Position numbers and translations under genes: made by a program
Source of the DNA: an uncultured bacterium
Lineage (GTDB): Bacteria > Bacteroidota > Bacteroidia > Bacteroidales > Bacteroidaceae
Direction of reading: 5' to 3'
NCBI GenBank assembly: GCA_905216025.1
Contig: CAJMSE010000013.1
Location: 1-64,000 of the forward strand
DNA: 64,000 bases
The notes under the pieces: model-generated
Told to the model about the DNA's origin: nothing
The model's database searches: none
What the model saw: the letters and a program-made list of their open reading frames with translations, nothing else
Part shown: one piece after another, positions 1-8,429 of the stretch
Numbering within the stretch: position 1 is the stretch's first letter
Layout of the letters: each line of letters opens with the position of its first letter

Positions 1-63
1 GCGTCTTTCTGTCGCATCGGTCGTTTTCGTTTCGGGTGCTTAAAAAGGTAGGGATTAGGGAAT

Positions 64-135
64 GCAAGGTTTTTCGGGAAAAATACTACCCGCAGGGCTG
101 GAGATTTTTCCCGAAAACAGGAGGCTTGACCTTGC
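64..135. repeat. Nested inverted repeat
   Basis: Perfect 14-bp arms TTTTCGGGAAAAAT (71-84) and ATTTTTCCCGAAAA (104-117) are flanked by a second pair, GCAAGGT (64-70) and ACCTTGC (129-135). The nested symmetry would allow a cruciform or a strong RNA hairpin. Such structures are common near transfer origins and element ends, but no relaxase gene is visible to test that role. Confidence 0.6.
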
Positions 136-552
136 TTTCCCGTCAAATCCCGGAGTTACCTTTGCGCCCAGAACGAAAATGACTACCTGATGCGGCTCAC
201 TGAAAGGCGCGAAAATGGAGGTAAACGGAAGTAGAGGCAGATTAGACAGAAAACTTCAAAAGAGAAATCCGTGAAAAAAGAAATCTCTTCCAACAAAAAA
301 AGAACATAGCCGGTAGCGTGAAACCGGGCAAACCACCTGTAAGGAAGTATGGTTTTATCTGTCCGGTCAGACGTGTCGGGGCGGGCAGATAAAATCATTC
401 TTCCCAGTTTGCCTGCTGTGGGTGACGGCTTGTTCCATTTATGGACAAGCGGTCATACACGGCTTTCCGCTTCCGGCTCAAAGAAACAGCGAAAAAGAAA
501 AATCATCTGAAAAACCGTAAAAGCACCTCTTTGGCATAAGCATAAAAGAAAT

Positions 553-602
553 GGGCCTTGCTTCATCAGTCTAAACTGTTGTTTAGGCGTGAGGCAAAGC
601 CC
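553..602. repeat. Imperfect 50-bp palindrome
   Basis: The arms begin GGGCCTTGCTTCATCAG and end GTGAGGCAAAGCCC, with GTCTAAAC and GTTTAGGC closest to the loop and only about 4 nt between the arms. There are a few mismatches. No long T-run follows on either strand, so it is not an obvious terminator. Confidence 0.5.
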
Positions 603-717
603 TTTTCTCCGCTTATGCGATAGTCGGCACACGTTCGTTCAAAATCCTTTTGTACGATGGTGTGCCAACGAATAAAGCCGCTTTTACGAAAAAACTTGTG
701 TGAGATAGAAAAAATCA

Positions 718-747
718 GGGAGATTCATATCAAAATCTCCCGTTTTA
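718..747 (+). terminator. Hairpin followed by T-rich stretch
   Basis: Perfect 8-bp stem GGGAGATT (718-725) and AATCTCCC (734-741) with an 8-nt loop, followed by GTTTTATTGTT. It fits a rho-independent terminator on the plus strand, yet no plus-strand gene precedes it here. It may end a transcript entering from outside the window or belong to an attenuator-like leader of the promoter that follows directly. Confidence 0.45.
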
Positions 748-751
748 TTGT

Positions 752-759
752 TACTTTTG
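752..759 (+). promoter_or_regulatory. Bacteroidota -7 promoter element before an aborted ORF
   Basis: TACTTTTG matches the TAnnTTTG consensus exactly. About 85 nt downstream an ATG at 844 opens a frame that begins MSNQHTLISNK and stops after 19 codons at 901-903, just where the mcrB-like sequence of the island begins. The promoter therefore seems to have served a gene whose body was lost at the junction. Confidence 0.5.
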
Positions 760-862
760 CATACGAAGAGTTCTTTGAAGGTTACGCAACGCGCAGAAGA
801 ATAATGCAGCAGATAACTAACTAAATCGTAACCTATTACTATCATGAGCAATCAACATACGC

Positions 863-2389
863 TCATTTCCAATAAAATACACTCTTTTCGTAACTTCCCT
901 TAACAAAATAATCACCTAACATCTTGTCCTCAGAGTTAGTATCCGCTAATATCTTTTCGTTGACCTTTTTCTGGAAAGAAGTCCATGAATACAGATTATT
1001 GCCAATCTCAATCCTCCAGTCTGTATTTTTATACTTTATTGGTTCATACTCCCAGTCCCAACGACGTTTAAATGCAGAATCAATTGGGAACAGACTCTGA
1101 TCAGAGGTGTTCATCGTGGCATATATATAAAGATTAGAAGGCAGACATAGCTCGCCGTCTTTAATACCTGCGCTATCTTTCCCAAGTTTCTCCTCAAGGT
1201 AATTCACAATATCAGCATCAGCTTTTATCTTATATTCTGAGACACCATTCTCGTCTCTATCCAGCAACTGGAACAAGTCTCCAAATATCTGGGCGCAGTT
1301 ACCACGGTTTATTTCTTCTATTACGAGATAAATATTCTCTTCCGTCTGGTAAGCACGCATATATGCCTTAATAAATGTCTGGGGCACAAAGTCATATTCA
1401 ATCACCTTGTCAATGATAGTCTCGTCTTTCTTTGCCCCTGCTAAATCATCATCCTCATAATACTTGGCTTTCACCTTACCGTCATATCGGTAATGTTTCT
1501 TCATTGTCGGCTTATAAGCTCCAACAAATGTGGAATAATCGCTATCAGGATGGAAAGTTGTGCGGAAAATATTCTCAGTTGGAACTTTTTTCTTCTCAGA
1601 TGTATTTTCCATCTCTCCTAATGCTACTTTAATTTTATGTGACTTACCTGTACCTGGTGCACCGTAGAAGATTTGTTGGCGACTATTTGATATTTTTATC
1701 TCAATTTTATGGTCAATATTTGGTGATATATTTTGTTCATACTCATCTCTTAATGCATCTGATACATTTCTCATTTCTGCAAAAGATTTGCAAATTTCTG
1801 CAATATAGGTATGTGAAGCATTAACAACTTTGGAGAGTGCAAGGATTGGAGACACATAAAAATCTCCACGGTCAATACTCTTTCCGCCATACCACCAATC
1901 ATAATTTGATACAAAATGAATCAGATATTTTTTATCCTCCTCATCTATAGAAGATGTATTATTCAAAACATTTGTTATTTCTGCAGCTACTTTTGAAATG
2001 GTGGATGCTTTATGGGCTTCATAAGTTACAGTTTTAGGTTTTTTCCCTAGTTCTGTAGAATACATTGCCATTAGTGTTTTCCTCTCATCTGTTGCTGTTA
2101 AACCGCATGACTTTAAGGTATCAACAAGAACCGTTTTATATTTCTGAAGTTCCTGATAATAATCAACAAAAAAGGAAGCTATAACAAACCATAGATTTGG
2201 AATGTAACCATTCAAATTTTCTGAATAAATGTGAACAAGATATTTCTTGTAGTCATATTTATAACCATTTAGCTCTTTTACCGAGTTTTTGAAAGAGTTT
2301 GGCAACTCTATATCATTAGGCTTAAAAACTTTTTCAAAATTTAATTGAAGTTCTTCCCCTAATTTTTTAAGATTCCTCAATTTTCCCAT
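863..2389 (-). pseudogene. McrB-like AAA+ GTPase, C-terminally truncated
   Basis: Motor subunit of an McrBC-type modification-dependent or LlaJI-type restriction system. McrB proteins form rings that use GTP to drive translocation by a nuclease partner (McrC). The N-terminal ~235 residues are a family-specific target-recognition region I do not recognise. The AAA+ core has Walker A GAPGTGKS (243-250), the Walker B strand IYLVIEEINRGN (353-364), the McrB-type MNTSD signature (426-430) and an FKRRW arginine-finger region (440-444). Homologues continue after the LGDYFVKG-like segment with a helix ending near VLFYLWNDVFK; here that part is replaced by about 10 unrelated residues and a stop, at the border with foreign DNA. 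The 5' end lies 5 bp after the broken methyltransferase, so it is the last gene of the operon. No McrC-like gene follows. Probably inactive. Confidence 0.8.
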
Positions 2390-2394
2390 ATTGT

Positions 2395-3505
2395 TTACAT
2401 TAATTGTTTTACTATTTCTTGTGCAATTCTTTTTATAACAGGAACTGCAACGCTATTACCGAATTGTTTATATGCCTCTTTTTTTGACACGACAATTTTA
2501 AATTCTGGATTCTCTTCGTTGTAATTTTGATTATCTGCACATTCGGGATGTTCCCAGCCATCACCTAATATTCGATATCCTTGAAGGCGTCCAGCTTCTA
2601 CAGGTGTTAAAGTCCTTGGATTTAATCCTTTTTTAGATTGGTCAATGAGAATTTCACTTCCGTCTTTCCAATATCTGGCAGAAATCGTGCTTGTATATAT
2701 ACTATCTCCATTAAACAGTGAATATCCAAATCCCTTTCCGTTTTGTCGATTACGTTCTTTACGTCTCTGATGACCTTCCCACATCCTGTCGCTTATTGTA
2801 AATTGGGAACCAACCTTTTCTTCAGGCTCAAAAATATCAGATACTTTTGTTTTTAAAATTCCTTCTTTCAATTTATTTTATCATATATTGTTGAGCCGTC
2901 TTCTGATATTCCATACGGAAAATTAAACTCATCAACATTGATAAGTTTTTTATACCATGCTATAATAAATAAACGTTCTCTGTTTTGTGGAACACCAAAA
3001 TATTTAGCATTTAATACTTCATATGAATACCCATATCCAAGTTCTTCTAACGTTGCAAGAATTACTTTTAAAGTTTCCCCCTTGTCATGATTCTTAAGCC
3101 CTCTGACATTTTCCAAGAATAATACCCTTGGAGGATATCCTGCATTTATTTTTTTCTTTGACAATGTTTGCTATATTAAAAAAACAATGTACCTCGTGTA
3201 TCTTCGAATCCTCTTCTTAAACCAGCAATAGAAAATGGTTGGCAGGGAAAACCACCACAACAGATGTCGAAATCAGGAATTTTACTTGGATTGGCTTTGG
3301 TTATATCTTCATTGAAATACAGATATTCCCCTTTCTTATTTTTTTTAAATAATTTTGGTTCAATATCTTTATAGTTTGCCTCATAAGAAAGTCTTGCATT
3401 CTTATCCAATTCACTTGCAAATACGCACTTGCCTCCCACACTATGCATCGCAGTGTGGAAACCACCTATACCGGCAAATAAATCTATAAATTTTATTTTT
3501 TGCAT
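2395..3505 (-). pseudogene. DNA (cytosine-5) methyltransferase broken by three frameshifts
   Basis: Three consecutive frames together make one C5-cytosine methyltransferase. The first (3505-3176) has motif I DLFAGIGG (8-15) and the catalytic loop GFPCQPFS with Cys88. The second (3164-2868) has the ENV motif and QNRERLFI. The third (2871-2395) carries the target-recognition region and C-terminal motifs (GRLQGY, FGNSVAVPV). The first break is a run of 7 A (plus strand 3178-3184), where 6 would read through. The second is a run of 7 T (3149-3155), where 6 would restore MTase frame (..VKEKINAGYPP..). The third lies near 2871-2885, where one extra A restores frame. All three are in or beside homopolymers, so sequencing error is possible, but flanking AT-rich genes are intact. 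Decay would fit loss of the nuclease partner. It is the third gene of the operon. Confidence 0.85.
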
Positions 3506-3541
3506 TAATTTTTACCATTAATTAGTTACCAACGAGCCTAT

Positions 3542-5185
3542 TCATGCATTATTCAATAAGGTCACAATTCTCGCCTTAATATTTTCATAAGTAATATTTA
3601 ACCGACTTTTTGCAATCATTGTCAATCTTGATGTATGCGCTAAGGCGTCTCTGATTGGTTTGTATTCCGTTGCGTCTCTTCTTAATGATGCCTTTTTAAT
3701 TCTGTCTGTTTCATCATCGGCTAAAAATGCCAGATTATCCATATCTAAATGTGATAAATCAGAATTGTCCTCACGTATTTCAAAGTTGATGTTCGCATTT
3801 TGTTTAGCAGTGTTTGCCTTTGCTTTCCAGTCATCTATCTTATTTTGAACATTTTGAGGTATTGAAATATCCTTTTCTGTTATATATTTACGCAATAAAT
3901 TTTCAGAAACAAAACATTCACCATAAGAAGATAAATTAAATTCGGCATCTTCACTGATTGCTTTTATCCAACCATCTACTTTTTTCCGACTTTTGCTATT
4001 ATCTTTTGATGGTTTGAAATCCTCTACAACAGCATTAAAAAGCTCTTTTGATTTTCTCTGCTTCTTAGTCATTCGAGGATTTTCCGAATCACCATCTTGA
4101 TTGATTTCTGTTCTCCAAATATCCCAATCATTAATTATCGTTTTAAGAACTATTTCTAATTTCTCTAATAAACTTTTAAACTTAGGATCGTCTGGAACAA
4201 CACCTTCTCGACTACTTGTAAAACGATCATTTTCATCATCCAAATCATCAAAATGTATTTGACCATAAAGATAACTTTCAACAATTCGAGCAGTAGGAAT
4301 ATGACGCAGAATGTCTTTCTCTCTCAATCGTCCATTAACATATAGGTCAATGCTGATTTTTTCTTCTGTTCCTTTAATTTTCAAGTCAGAAGGTGTTGTC
4401 ACAGATGCGATAAATCCTTTTATTTGATTATTGTTAAGAGATATATTTTTTGATTTCTTAAATGAGCTGTCTTTAATATAAGGGTCATCAATAGTGTTTA
4501 ATATCCATATAAACTGTGTTTTTTCTTTTATAGGATCCAGTTCTTTTATTGTTATCAATTTTTCGTTAATGTATATATTGAAACTCGGATCTTTTAAAGA
4601 AAAACGAAAATACAAAGCAACCATTTTTGTTATGTATTCGACTCTATTGCGAATACCATCCTTCAAATCTTCAAAGAGAATGATAGTCCCTTTCTTCCCC
4701 AATTGCTTGTCATATATAGAAATCAATGAATCTGATGGTAATCCAAGACTATAATCCGTAGAAGACACATCATCCTTTATGGCCTTATCTAATCCGGAAT
4801 TATCAATAACACCACCAACTATGTTCATTCCTTCAGCCTTAGTTAAGACTGTTATTTTTTGTGCACATGATAGCAAAGCCAACTTGCCAATTCCTTTTCT
4901 TCCAATAAAAGGGCGATTCAAAAAAGTATGTGTCACATTATCTTTACGTTTGGAATATCCAATTTTCAAGAACTTATTTTGGAAGTCATTTTCATTCATT
5001 CCATTTCCATCATCTTGGACGATTAATGTTTTTGAATCACGATCAATAGTTATATATACATTCTTTGCATCTGCATCCCATGAATTTGAAATAGCTTCTC
5101 CAAGAACTGTCATGAAGCTTCTATAAAGGTTTCTGCCAAGATGATTTAATATGCTCAAAGATATGTTAAAATTATATTGTTTCAT
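3542..5185 (-). CDS. GHKL ATPase, MutL/MORC-like, restriction-modification associated
   Basis: ATP-binding protein of the gyrase/Hsp90/histidine kinase/MutL fold. The N-box is E30/N34/D37 in GEAISNSWDADA, the next box is DDGNGM (58-63), and the glycine-rich lid GRKGIGK is at 95-101. The middle part resembles a ribosomal S5-like transducer (ITFDxLxxxxxRFTSSREGV-type end around 320). The C-terminal third is charged and may hold further helices. MORC-like GHKL ATPases encoded inside restriction-modification operons have been described; they are thought to remodel DNA or gate the nuclease. Its ATG overlaps the stop of the upstream methyltransferase by 4 bp, so the two are translationally coupled. 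The frame is intact, unlike the next gene. Exact biochemical role is unknown. Confidence 0.75.
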   Translation of the reverse strand: MKQYNFNISLSILNHLGRNLYRSFMTVLGEAISNSWDADAKNVYITIDRDSKTLIVQDDGNGMNENDFQNKFLKIGYSKRKDNVTHTFLNRPFIGRKGIGKLALLSCAQKITVLTKAEGMNIVGGVIDNSGLDKAIKDDVSSTDYSLGLPSDSLISIYDKQLGKKGTIILFEDLKDGIRNRVEYITKMVALYFRFSLKDPSFNIYINEKLITIKELDPIKEKTQFIWILNTIDDPYIKDSSFKKSKNISLNNNQIKGFIASVTTPSDLKIKGTEEKISIDLYVNGRLREKDILRHIPTARIVESYLYGQIHFDDLDDENDRFTSSREGVVPDDPKFKSLLEKLEIVLKTIINDWDIWRTEINQDGDSENPRMTKKQRKSKELFNAVVEDFKPSKDNSKSRKKVDGWIKAISEDAEFNLSSYGECFVSENLLRKYITEKDISIPQNVQNKIDDWKAKANTAKQNANINFEIREDNSDLSHLDMDNLAFLADDETDRIKKASLRRDATEYKPIRDALAHTSRLTMIAKSRLNITYENIKARIVTLLNNA

Positions 5186-6270
5186 AATGGAGTATTTCTT
5201 ATATGTTGTTTAATACTTTCGGCTATTATTTCTCCCAATCTTGGTGGAACAGCATTTCCTATATATCGTGATGCCTTTACCAAAGATACTTCCAGTTCAT
5301 TAGGAAAGAATTTATAAGTTATAGGAAATGTTTGGAACAATGCGGCTTCGCGTGCAGAAATAGCTCGATTTTGGACTGGATGACCAAAACGACCATTGCC
5401 TATACCTGTACAGAGTGTGGTCATTGTAGGAGCTGGCTCTTCCCAAGTCATGCGTCCATAAACACTTCCGAAACTTTTACCTCCTTCCTTTTTGTGACAT
5501 TCCAATAATAATTCCTCAGGCCAGTCTTTCCAGCTTCCACCGTATGGTGTTGCCATCAATCTTCTCATATTCAATGGAGACAAAGTTCGACATCGGTGCA
5601 ACGTATCTGTTGCACATTGCTCGCCGGCCTGAAGAGGGGGAAGATGACCTATCACATCACGTACGGTCACATAATTATTTTTTTTGTGTGTTGGGGGAAT
5701 CAATTCAATCTCACCAAATCTTGAAGCTAACAATACTAATCTTTTACGTGTCTGAGGAATGCCATAATTGGGACAATAAACTACTTGATAAGACACATGA
5801 TATCCCTCCATCTCAAGTGTCTTAACAAAATCACCCAAAACAGACTTAAGTTTGAATGAGGCTATAGCCGGAACATTCTCCATTGTGACAATGTCTGGTT
5901 GTACATCTTTGACAAGACGTCCAAATTCATAAAGAAGGTTATACTTATCTTTATCTTTGTTCTTATTCTTAAAAGCATAAGACGAAAAAGGCTGACAAGG
6001 AGCACACCCTGCCAGAACTTTTATTGATTTCTTGGAATAGAAGGATATAATATCCTCTTTATGGACTGACCTTATATCCTTGAAAATAAATTTAGCCTCA
6101 TTATTAGTCTCGTATGCGTACTTGCAAGTCCTATCCAAATCGAAACCAGCCAAGATTTTAAATCCCTTTGACCTCATTCCATAACTAAGCCCACCTATTC
6201 CGCAAAACAAGTCAACTACTTCTATTGAAGGTAGTCTACCTCGTCTTTTATGTATTTTATTCTTAGACAT
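5182..6270 (-). CDS. DNA (cytosine-5) methyltransferase, intact
   Basis: Methylates C5 of cytosine in a specific DNA sequence using S-adenosylmethionine. All hallmark motifs are visible in order: motif I DLFCGIGG (20-27), catalytic GCAPCQPFS with Cys92, ENV (131-133), QTRKRL (173-178), a target-recognition region with PAPTMTTLC, and the C-terminal motifs AALFQTFP and YIGNAVPP. At 362 residues it is near the usual length. It opens the four-gene operon and overlaps the GHKL ATPase by 4 bp. Two different C5 methyltransferases beside an McrB-like GTPase recall LlaJI, where an asymmetric site needs one enzyme per strand. No clear promoter is visible in the 190 bp upstream, which holds a gene remnant. 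Confidence 0.9.
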   Translation of the reverse strand: MSKNKIHKRRGRLPSIEVVDLFCGIGGLSYGMRSKGFKILAGFDLDRTCKYAYETNNEAKFIFKDIRSVHKEDIISFYSKKSIKVLAGCAPCQPFSSYAFKNKNKDKDKYNLLYEFGRLVKDVQPDIVTMENVPAIASFKLKSVLGDFVKTLEMEGYHVSYQVVYCPNYGIPQTRKRLVLLASRFGEIELIPPTHKKNNYVTVRDVIGHLPPLQAGEQCATDTLHRCRTLSPLNMRRLMATPYGGSWKDWPEELLLECHKKEGGKSFGSVYGRMTWEEPAPTMTTLCTGIGNGRFGHPVQNRAISAREAALFQTFPITYKFFPNELEVSLVKASRYIGNAVPPRLGEIIAESIKQHIRNTPL

Positions 6271-6316
6271 GTTTTTATCTGATAAGTAATCATTTATTAC
6301 ATCTTAGCAAATCTGC

Positions 6317-6433
6317 TTAATACTCCATTTGCAGTTGTCGTAACACTGTCACAACTATCTGCTCATCGTATGCTATACATTCATAACCAAAGACATCATG
6401 ATTGACGCGTTTGCCTATATGCCAATACATCAT
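6317..6433 (-). pseudogene. Remnant of a DUF1016/YhcG-type nuclease gene (N-terminal fragment)
   Basis: A 38-codon frame reads MMYWHIGKRVNHDVFGYE then IAYDEQIVVTVLRQLQMEY and stops. It matches the conserved N-terminal region of DUF1016 (YhcG) proteins, typically AYWHIGKRI...G..AEYGKQIV..L...L..EYG. Upstream codons as far as about 6460 (NEQYKTKIKA) may belong to it. The nuclease domain is absent. It lies between the AAA ATPase and the methyltransferase operon, so the island was built from, or has lost, other defence-type genes. I identified it by pattern only. Confidence 0.55.
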
Positions 6434-6462
6434 AGCTTTAATTTTTGTTTTATATTGTTCAT

Positions 6463-7533
6463 TTATTCAAGTTCAACATCATTCATACAGGCATTCGCAA
6501 GTCCCTCATAACCATATTTATATGCCTTATGTCCTTTCAGTAAGGTCTTTTCTATAGTATATATACGGAACATCTCCTGATATTCACTGTGCTCTTCGAG
6601 CATTTCATACAGTTTCACCAGAGTTTCTTTGCTGTGGGTCGTAATAAACACCTGCTTGTTTGTTTCTGAGGCAAGAACAAAAATGCTCTCCCATAGTTTT
6701 TTGTATGCCGAATAATGCAGACCGTTGTCTATCTCATCTATAAGGATGATATTGTTCACGGTATTGGCTGTGCTTGCAACAACACTAAGATAACGCCGCA
6801 ATCCGTCACCTGTCATACCTATAGGCATCAGTTCGGCAACGCCCTCAAATCCGATAAATACATCATTGGCTATCACCTCTATTGCATTGATACGGGAATC
6901 GAACATTTGCATACGTTCCAATATCACATCCTTTCTTTTGCGCTTTATAAGTTCAGAGAGATCTTCGACAAGTCTGGAAAAATTCAAGGAAGCAGAAAGA
7001 AACGAGGCACTGTTTTTCTCCAGATATTCTTCTGCCACAGTCCTGTTGGATATCATTCCTGTTGTCTGATTGATAGTAACGGAACTTCTGTAATGCTTCT
7101 TGTCTTCTCCTGACTCTATGGCAAAGTTCATTTCTAATGTATTAAGGAATGTCTTTGTCTCTGACGTTGCCGATTGTCCGTTAACTTCTGGTGAAGACTG
7201 ACTGCCATCAAAAACGTATGTCAGTTTAAGTTCCAATAGTCTCCTTAAAGTATCAAACTGTTCTGACATTATCACAGGAGCATTGTTGATATCCATGTTA
7301 TGAAACAAATAGCTGATGTTTCTAAATGGATTAAAGGCATTTGTCCTTAAATAATTCAGTTGCTGTGGCATGTCTGGATTAGACATTCCCATGAGCAGCA
7401 TCAATGCTTCCAGCACAGAGCTTTTTCCTGAGTTGTTCTGTCCAAGAAACACATTTACCCTTGCAAAATCATCTATTTTCAGCTGCTCTATGCCTCTGAA
7501 ATTCCTTATATCGATATTCTTGAAACCGTCCAT
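6463..7533 (-). CDS. AAA ATPase (AAA_15/AAA_21, OLD-like)
   Basis: ABC/SMC-like ATPase of a class common in phage-defence and toxin-like loci. The N-terminus has the FRGIEQLKI strand of this class and Walker A GQNNSGKSS (31-39). Later come the Walker B NIILIDEIDNGLH and the H-loop ITTHSKE. About 190 residues between the motifs would form the coiled or lid insert. No TOPRIM or nuclease domain is attached, so it differs from true OLD proteins and may have worked with a partner now lost; the fragment just downstream is a candidate. A perfect -7 element lies at 7559-7566, so it is transcribed separately from the methyltransferases. The frame is intact. Confidence 0.75.
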   Translation of the reverse strand: MDGFKNIDIRNFRGIEQLKIDDFARVNVFLGQNNSGKSSVLEALMLLMGMSNPDMPQQLNYLRTNAFNPFRNISYLFHNMDINNAPVIMSEQFDTLRRLLELKLTYVFDGSQSSPEVNGQSATSETKTFLNTLEMNFAIESGEDKKHYRSSVTINQTTGMISNRTVAEEYLEKNSASFLSASLNFSRLVEDLSELIKRKRKDVILERMQMFDSRINAIEVIANDVFIGFEGVAELMPIGMTGDGLRRYLSVVASTANTVNNIILIDEIDNGLHYSAYKKLWESIFVLASETNKQVFITTHSKETLVKLYEMLEEHSEYQEMFRIYTIEKTLLKGHKAYKYGYEGLANACMNDVELE

Positions 7534-7558
7534 GGAATTATAGTAATTATATTAGCGA

Positions 7559-7566
7559 CAAAGATA
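7559..7566 (-). promoter_or_regulatory. -7 element of the AAA ATPase gene
   Basis: TATCTTTG on the minus strand is an exact TAnnTTTG match 26 bp before the start codon. It lies close to the right border of the AT-rich island. Confidence 0.55.
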
Positions 7567-7692
7567 CGTAAAATCCATGAGATTATGCCGTCAGACTATG
7601 AATATTTTGACTCCTTAGACTGAGGCAAGCGGCAAGCGTGGCGGGGAACGGAAGAATATGGCGCATTTCTTCTTTTTCTCCTCTTTCTTTTG

Positions 7693-7700
7693 TCACTTTG
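7693..7700 (+). promoter_or_regulatory. -7 element upstream of the DUF6078-like gene
   Basis: TCACTTTG fits TAnnTTTG at 7 of 8 defined or free positions. A transcript starting just downstream would give a leader of about 70 nt to the ATG at 7780 and would exclude the ATG at 7690. Confidence 0.35.
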
Positions 7701-7779
7701 CAGAATCATGGCTGAATCTGAACATTACGGAGACTGCTATGTTTATGATGTCAATAAGATTAAAACGATAAAGATAATG

Positions 7780-8211
7780 GCAAGAAAACATTACACAGAC
7801 ATGCCGGACAGTTTTGCAGTATGCAGCCATGCCGATTGCCCGCGCGCGGCACAGTGCCTGCATCAGACGGCATACGGCGAACAGATGGAGCGCTGCGAGA
7901 TTGTCAGGCTGATAAATCCCGGCCGATGCACGAAGGATTCAGACTGTCCTTATTTCCGCGATGCGGCCCCTGTGGCCTACGCTTTCGGATATTCACGCAT
8001 GAAACAACACATGTATCCGGCCCAATATCTGACGTTCATGTAGGTATTGAAGGCCCGTTTTGGGCATAATCCGTATTACGAGCGCCGCTGTTGTGACATA
8101 GCCCTCCCGCCGGGTGAGCAGCGGATAGTGTTCGATGCATTACGGCAGGCCGGCGTGAAGGAAGAATTGGAATTCGACCGGTACGAATACTGTATAAATT
8201 GGTGCGACTGA
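7780..8211 (+). pseudogene. DUF6078-like cysteine-rich protein with in-frame amber codon
   Basis: The frame starts MARKHYTDMPDSFAVCSHADC and has paired cysteines (CSHADC, CPRAAQC, CTKDSDCPYF) typical of small Bacteroidota proteins I recall as DUF6078. A TAG at 8041-8043 interrupts it, but the same frame continues for 55 more codons to a TGA at 8209 with protein-like composition (ERRCC, LPPGEQRIVFDAL, EFDRYEYC). Other genes in the window end in TAG, so the codon is not generally reassigned. An upstream ATG at 7690 exists, but a near-consensus -7 element (TCACTTTG, 7693-7700) lies over it, which favours 7780. Function unknown; most likely a nonsense-mutated gene. Confidence 0.6.
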
Positions 8212-8241
8212 CATGTCGGTACTTTACAGGAAAAGCACAGT

Positions 8242-8302
8242 ACCCTGCTCGGAATAATTGAGTACTTTGGCAAAGTATTTGATTATTCCGGGCAGGGTTT
8301 TT
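8242..8302 (+). terminator. Long hairpin terminator after the DUF6078-like gene
   Basis: Arms ACCCTGCTCGGAATAAT (8242-8258) and ATTATTCCGGGCAGGGT (8282-8298) pair with one G-T. The interior (AGTACTTTG and CAAAGTATT) also pairs, so nearly all 57 nt fold. Six T residues follow. It ends transcription of the preceding gene and insulates greA. Confidence 0.7.
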
Positions 8303-8411
8303 ATCGCATCCGGTGCGGGGATGAAGGCATTTCGGGACGTATCTAGGATGAAAAGGTATGAAAAGGTAAAATGTTGTCGGCTCAAAAAGCATGTAAACAG
8401 AAATAAATCGC

Positions 8412-8419
8412 TATCTTTG
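8412..8419 (+). promoter_or_regulatory. -7 element of greA
   Basis: TATCTTTG matches TAnnTTTG. It ends only 10 bp before the ATG at 8430, so the greA leader would be a few nucleotides or none. Confidence 0.6.
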
Positions 8420-8429
8420 CAAATAATAT

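Larger units (their letters stand above)
1..862. other. Gene-poor stretch, probable end of a mobile element
   Basis: No open frame here looks like a protein. The only frame of note, about 71 codons on the minus strand at 183-398, is rich in Arg, Phe and Ser and has no recognisable family. The stretch has a two-part inverted repeat (64-135), a large imperfect palindrome (553-602), a terminator-like hairpin (718-741) and a promoter (752-759) that leads into a frame which stops after 19 codons at the border with the truncated mcrB-like gene. Strong non-coding hairpins beside a truncated gene suggest the end of an integrative or conjugative element, but no integrase or relaxase is in view, so this is inference. 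Confidence 0.45.

Noticed and set aside
183..398. 71-codon minus-strand frame
   Set aside because: No family resemblance, biased composition, no promoter or ribosome site; it lies in hairpin-rich DNA.
2868..3184. Programmed frameshifting in the methyltransferase gene
   Set aside because: Three separate shifts would be needed, and no stimulatory structure was evident; error or decay is simpler.
8041..8043. Genome-wide TAG recoding
   Set aside because: TAG is the natural stop of at least the YycJ-like gene (46154) and gph (57118).
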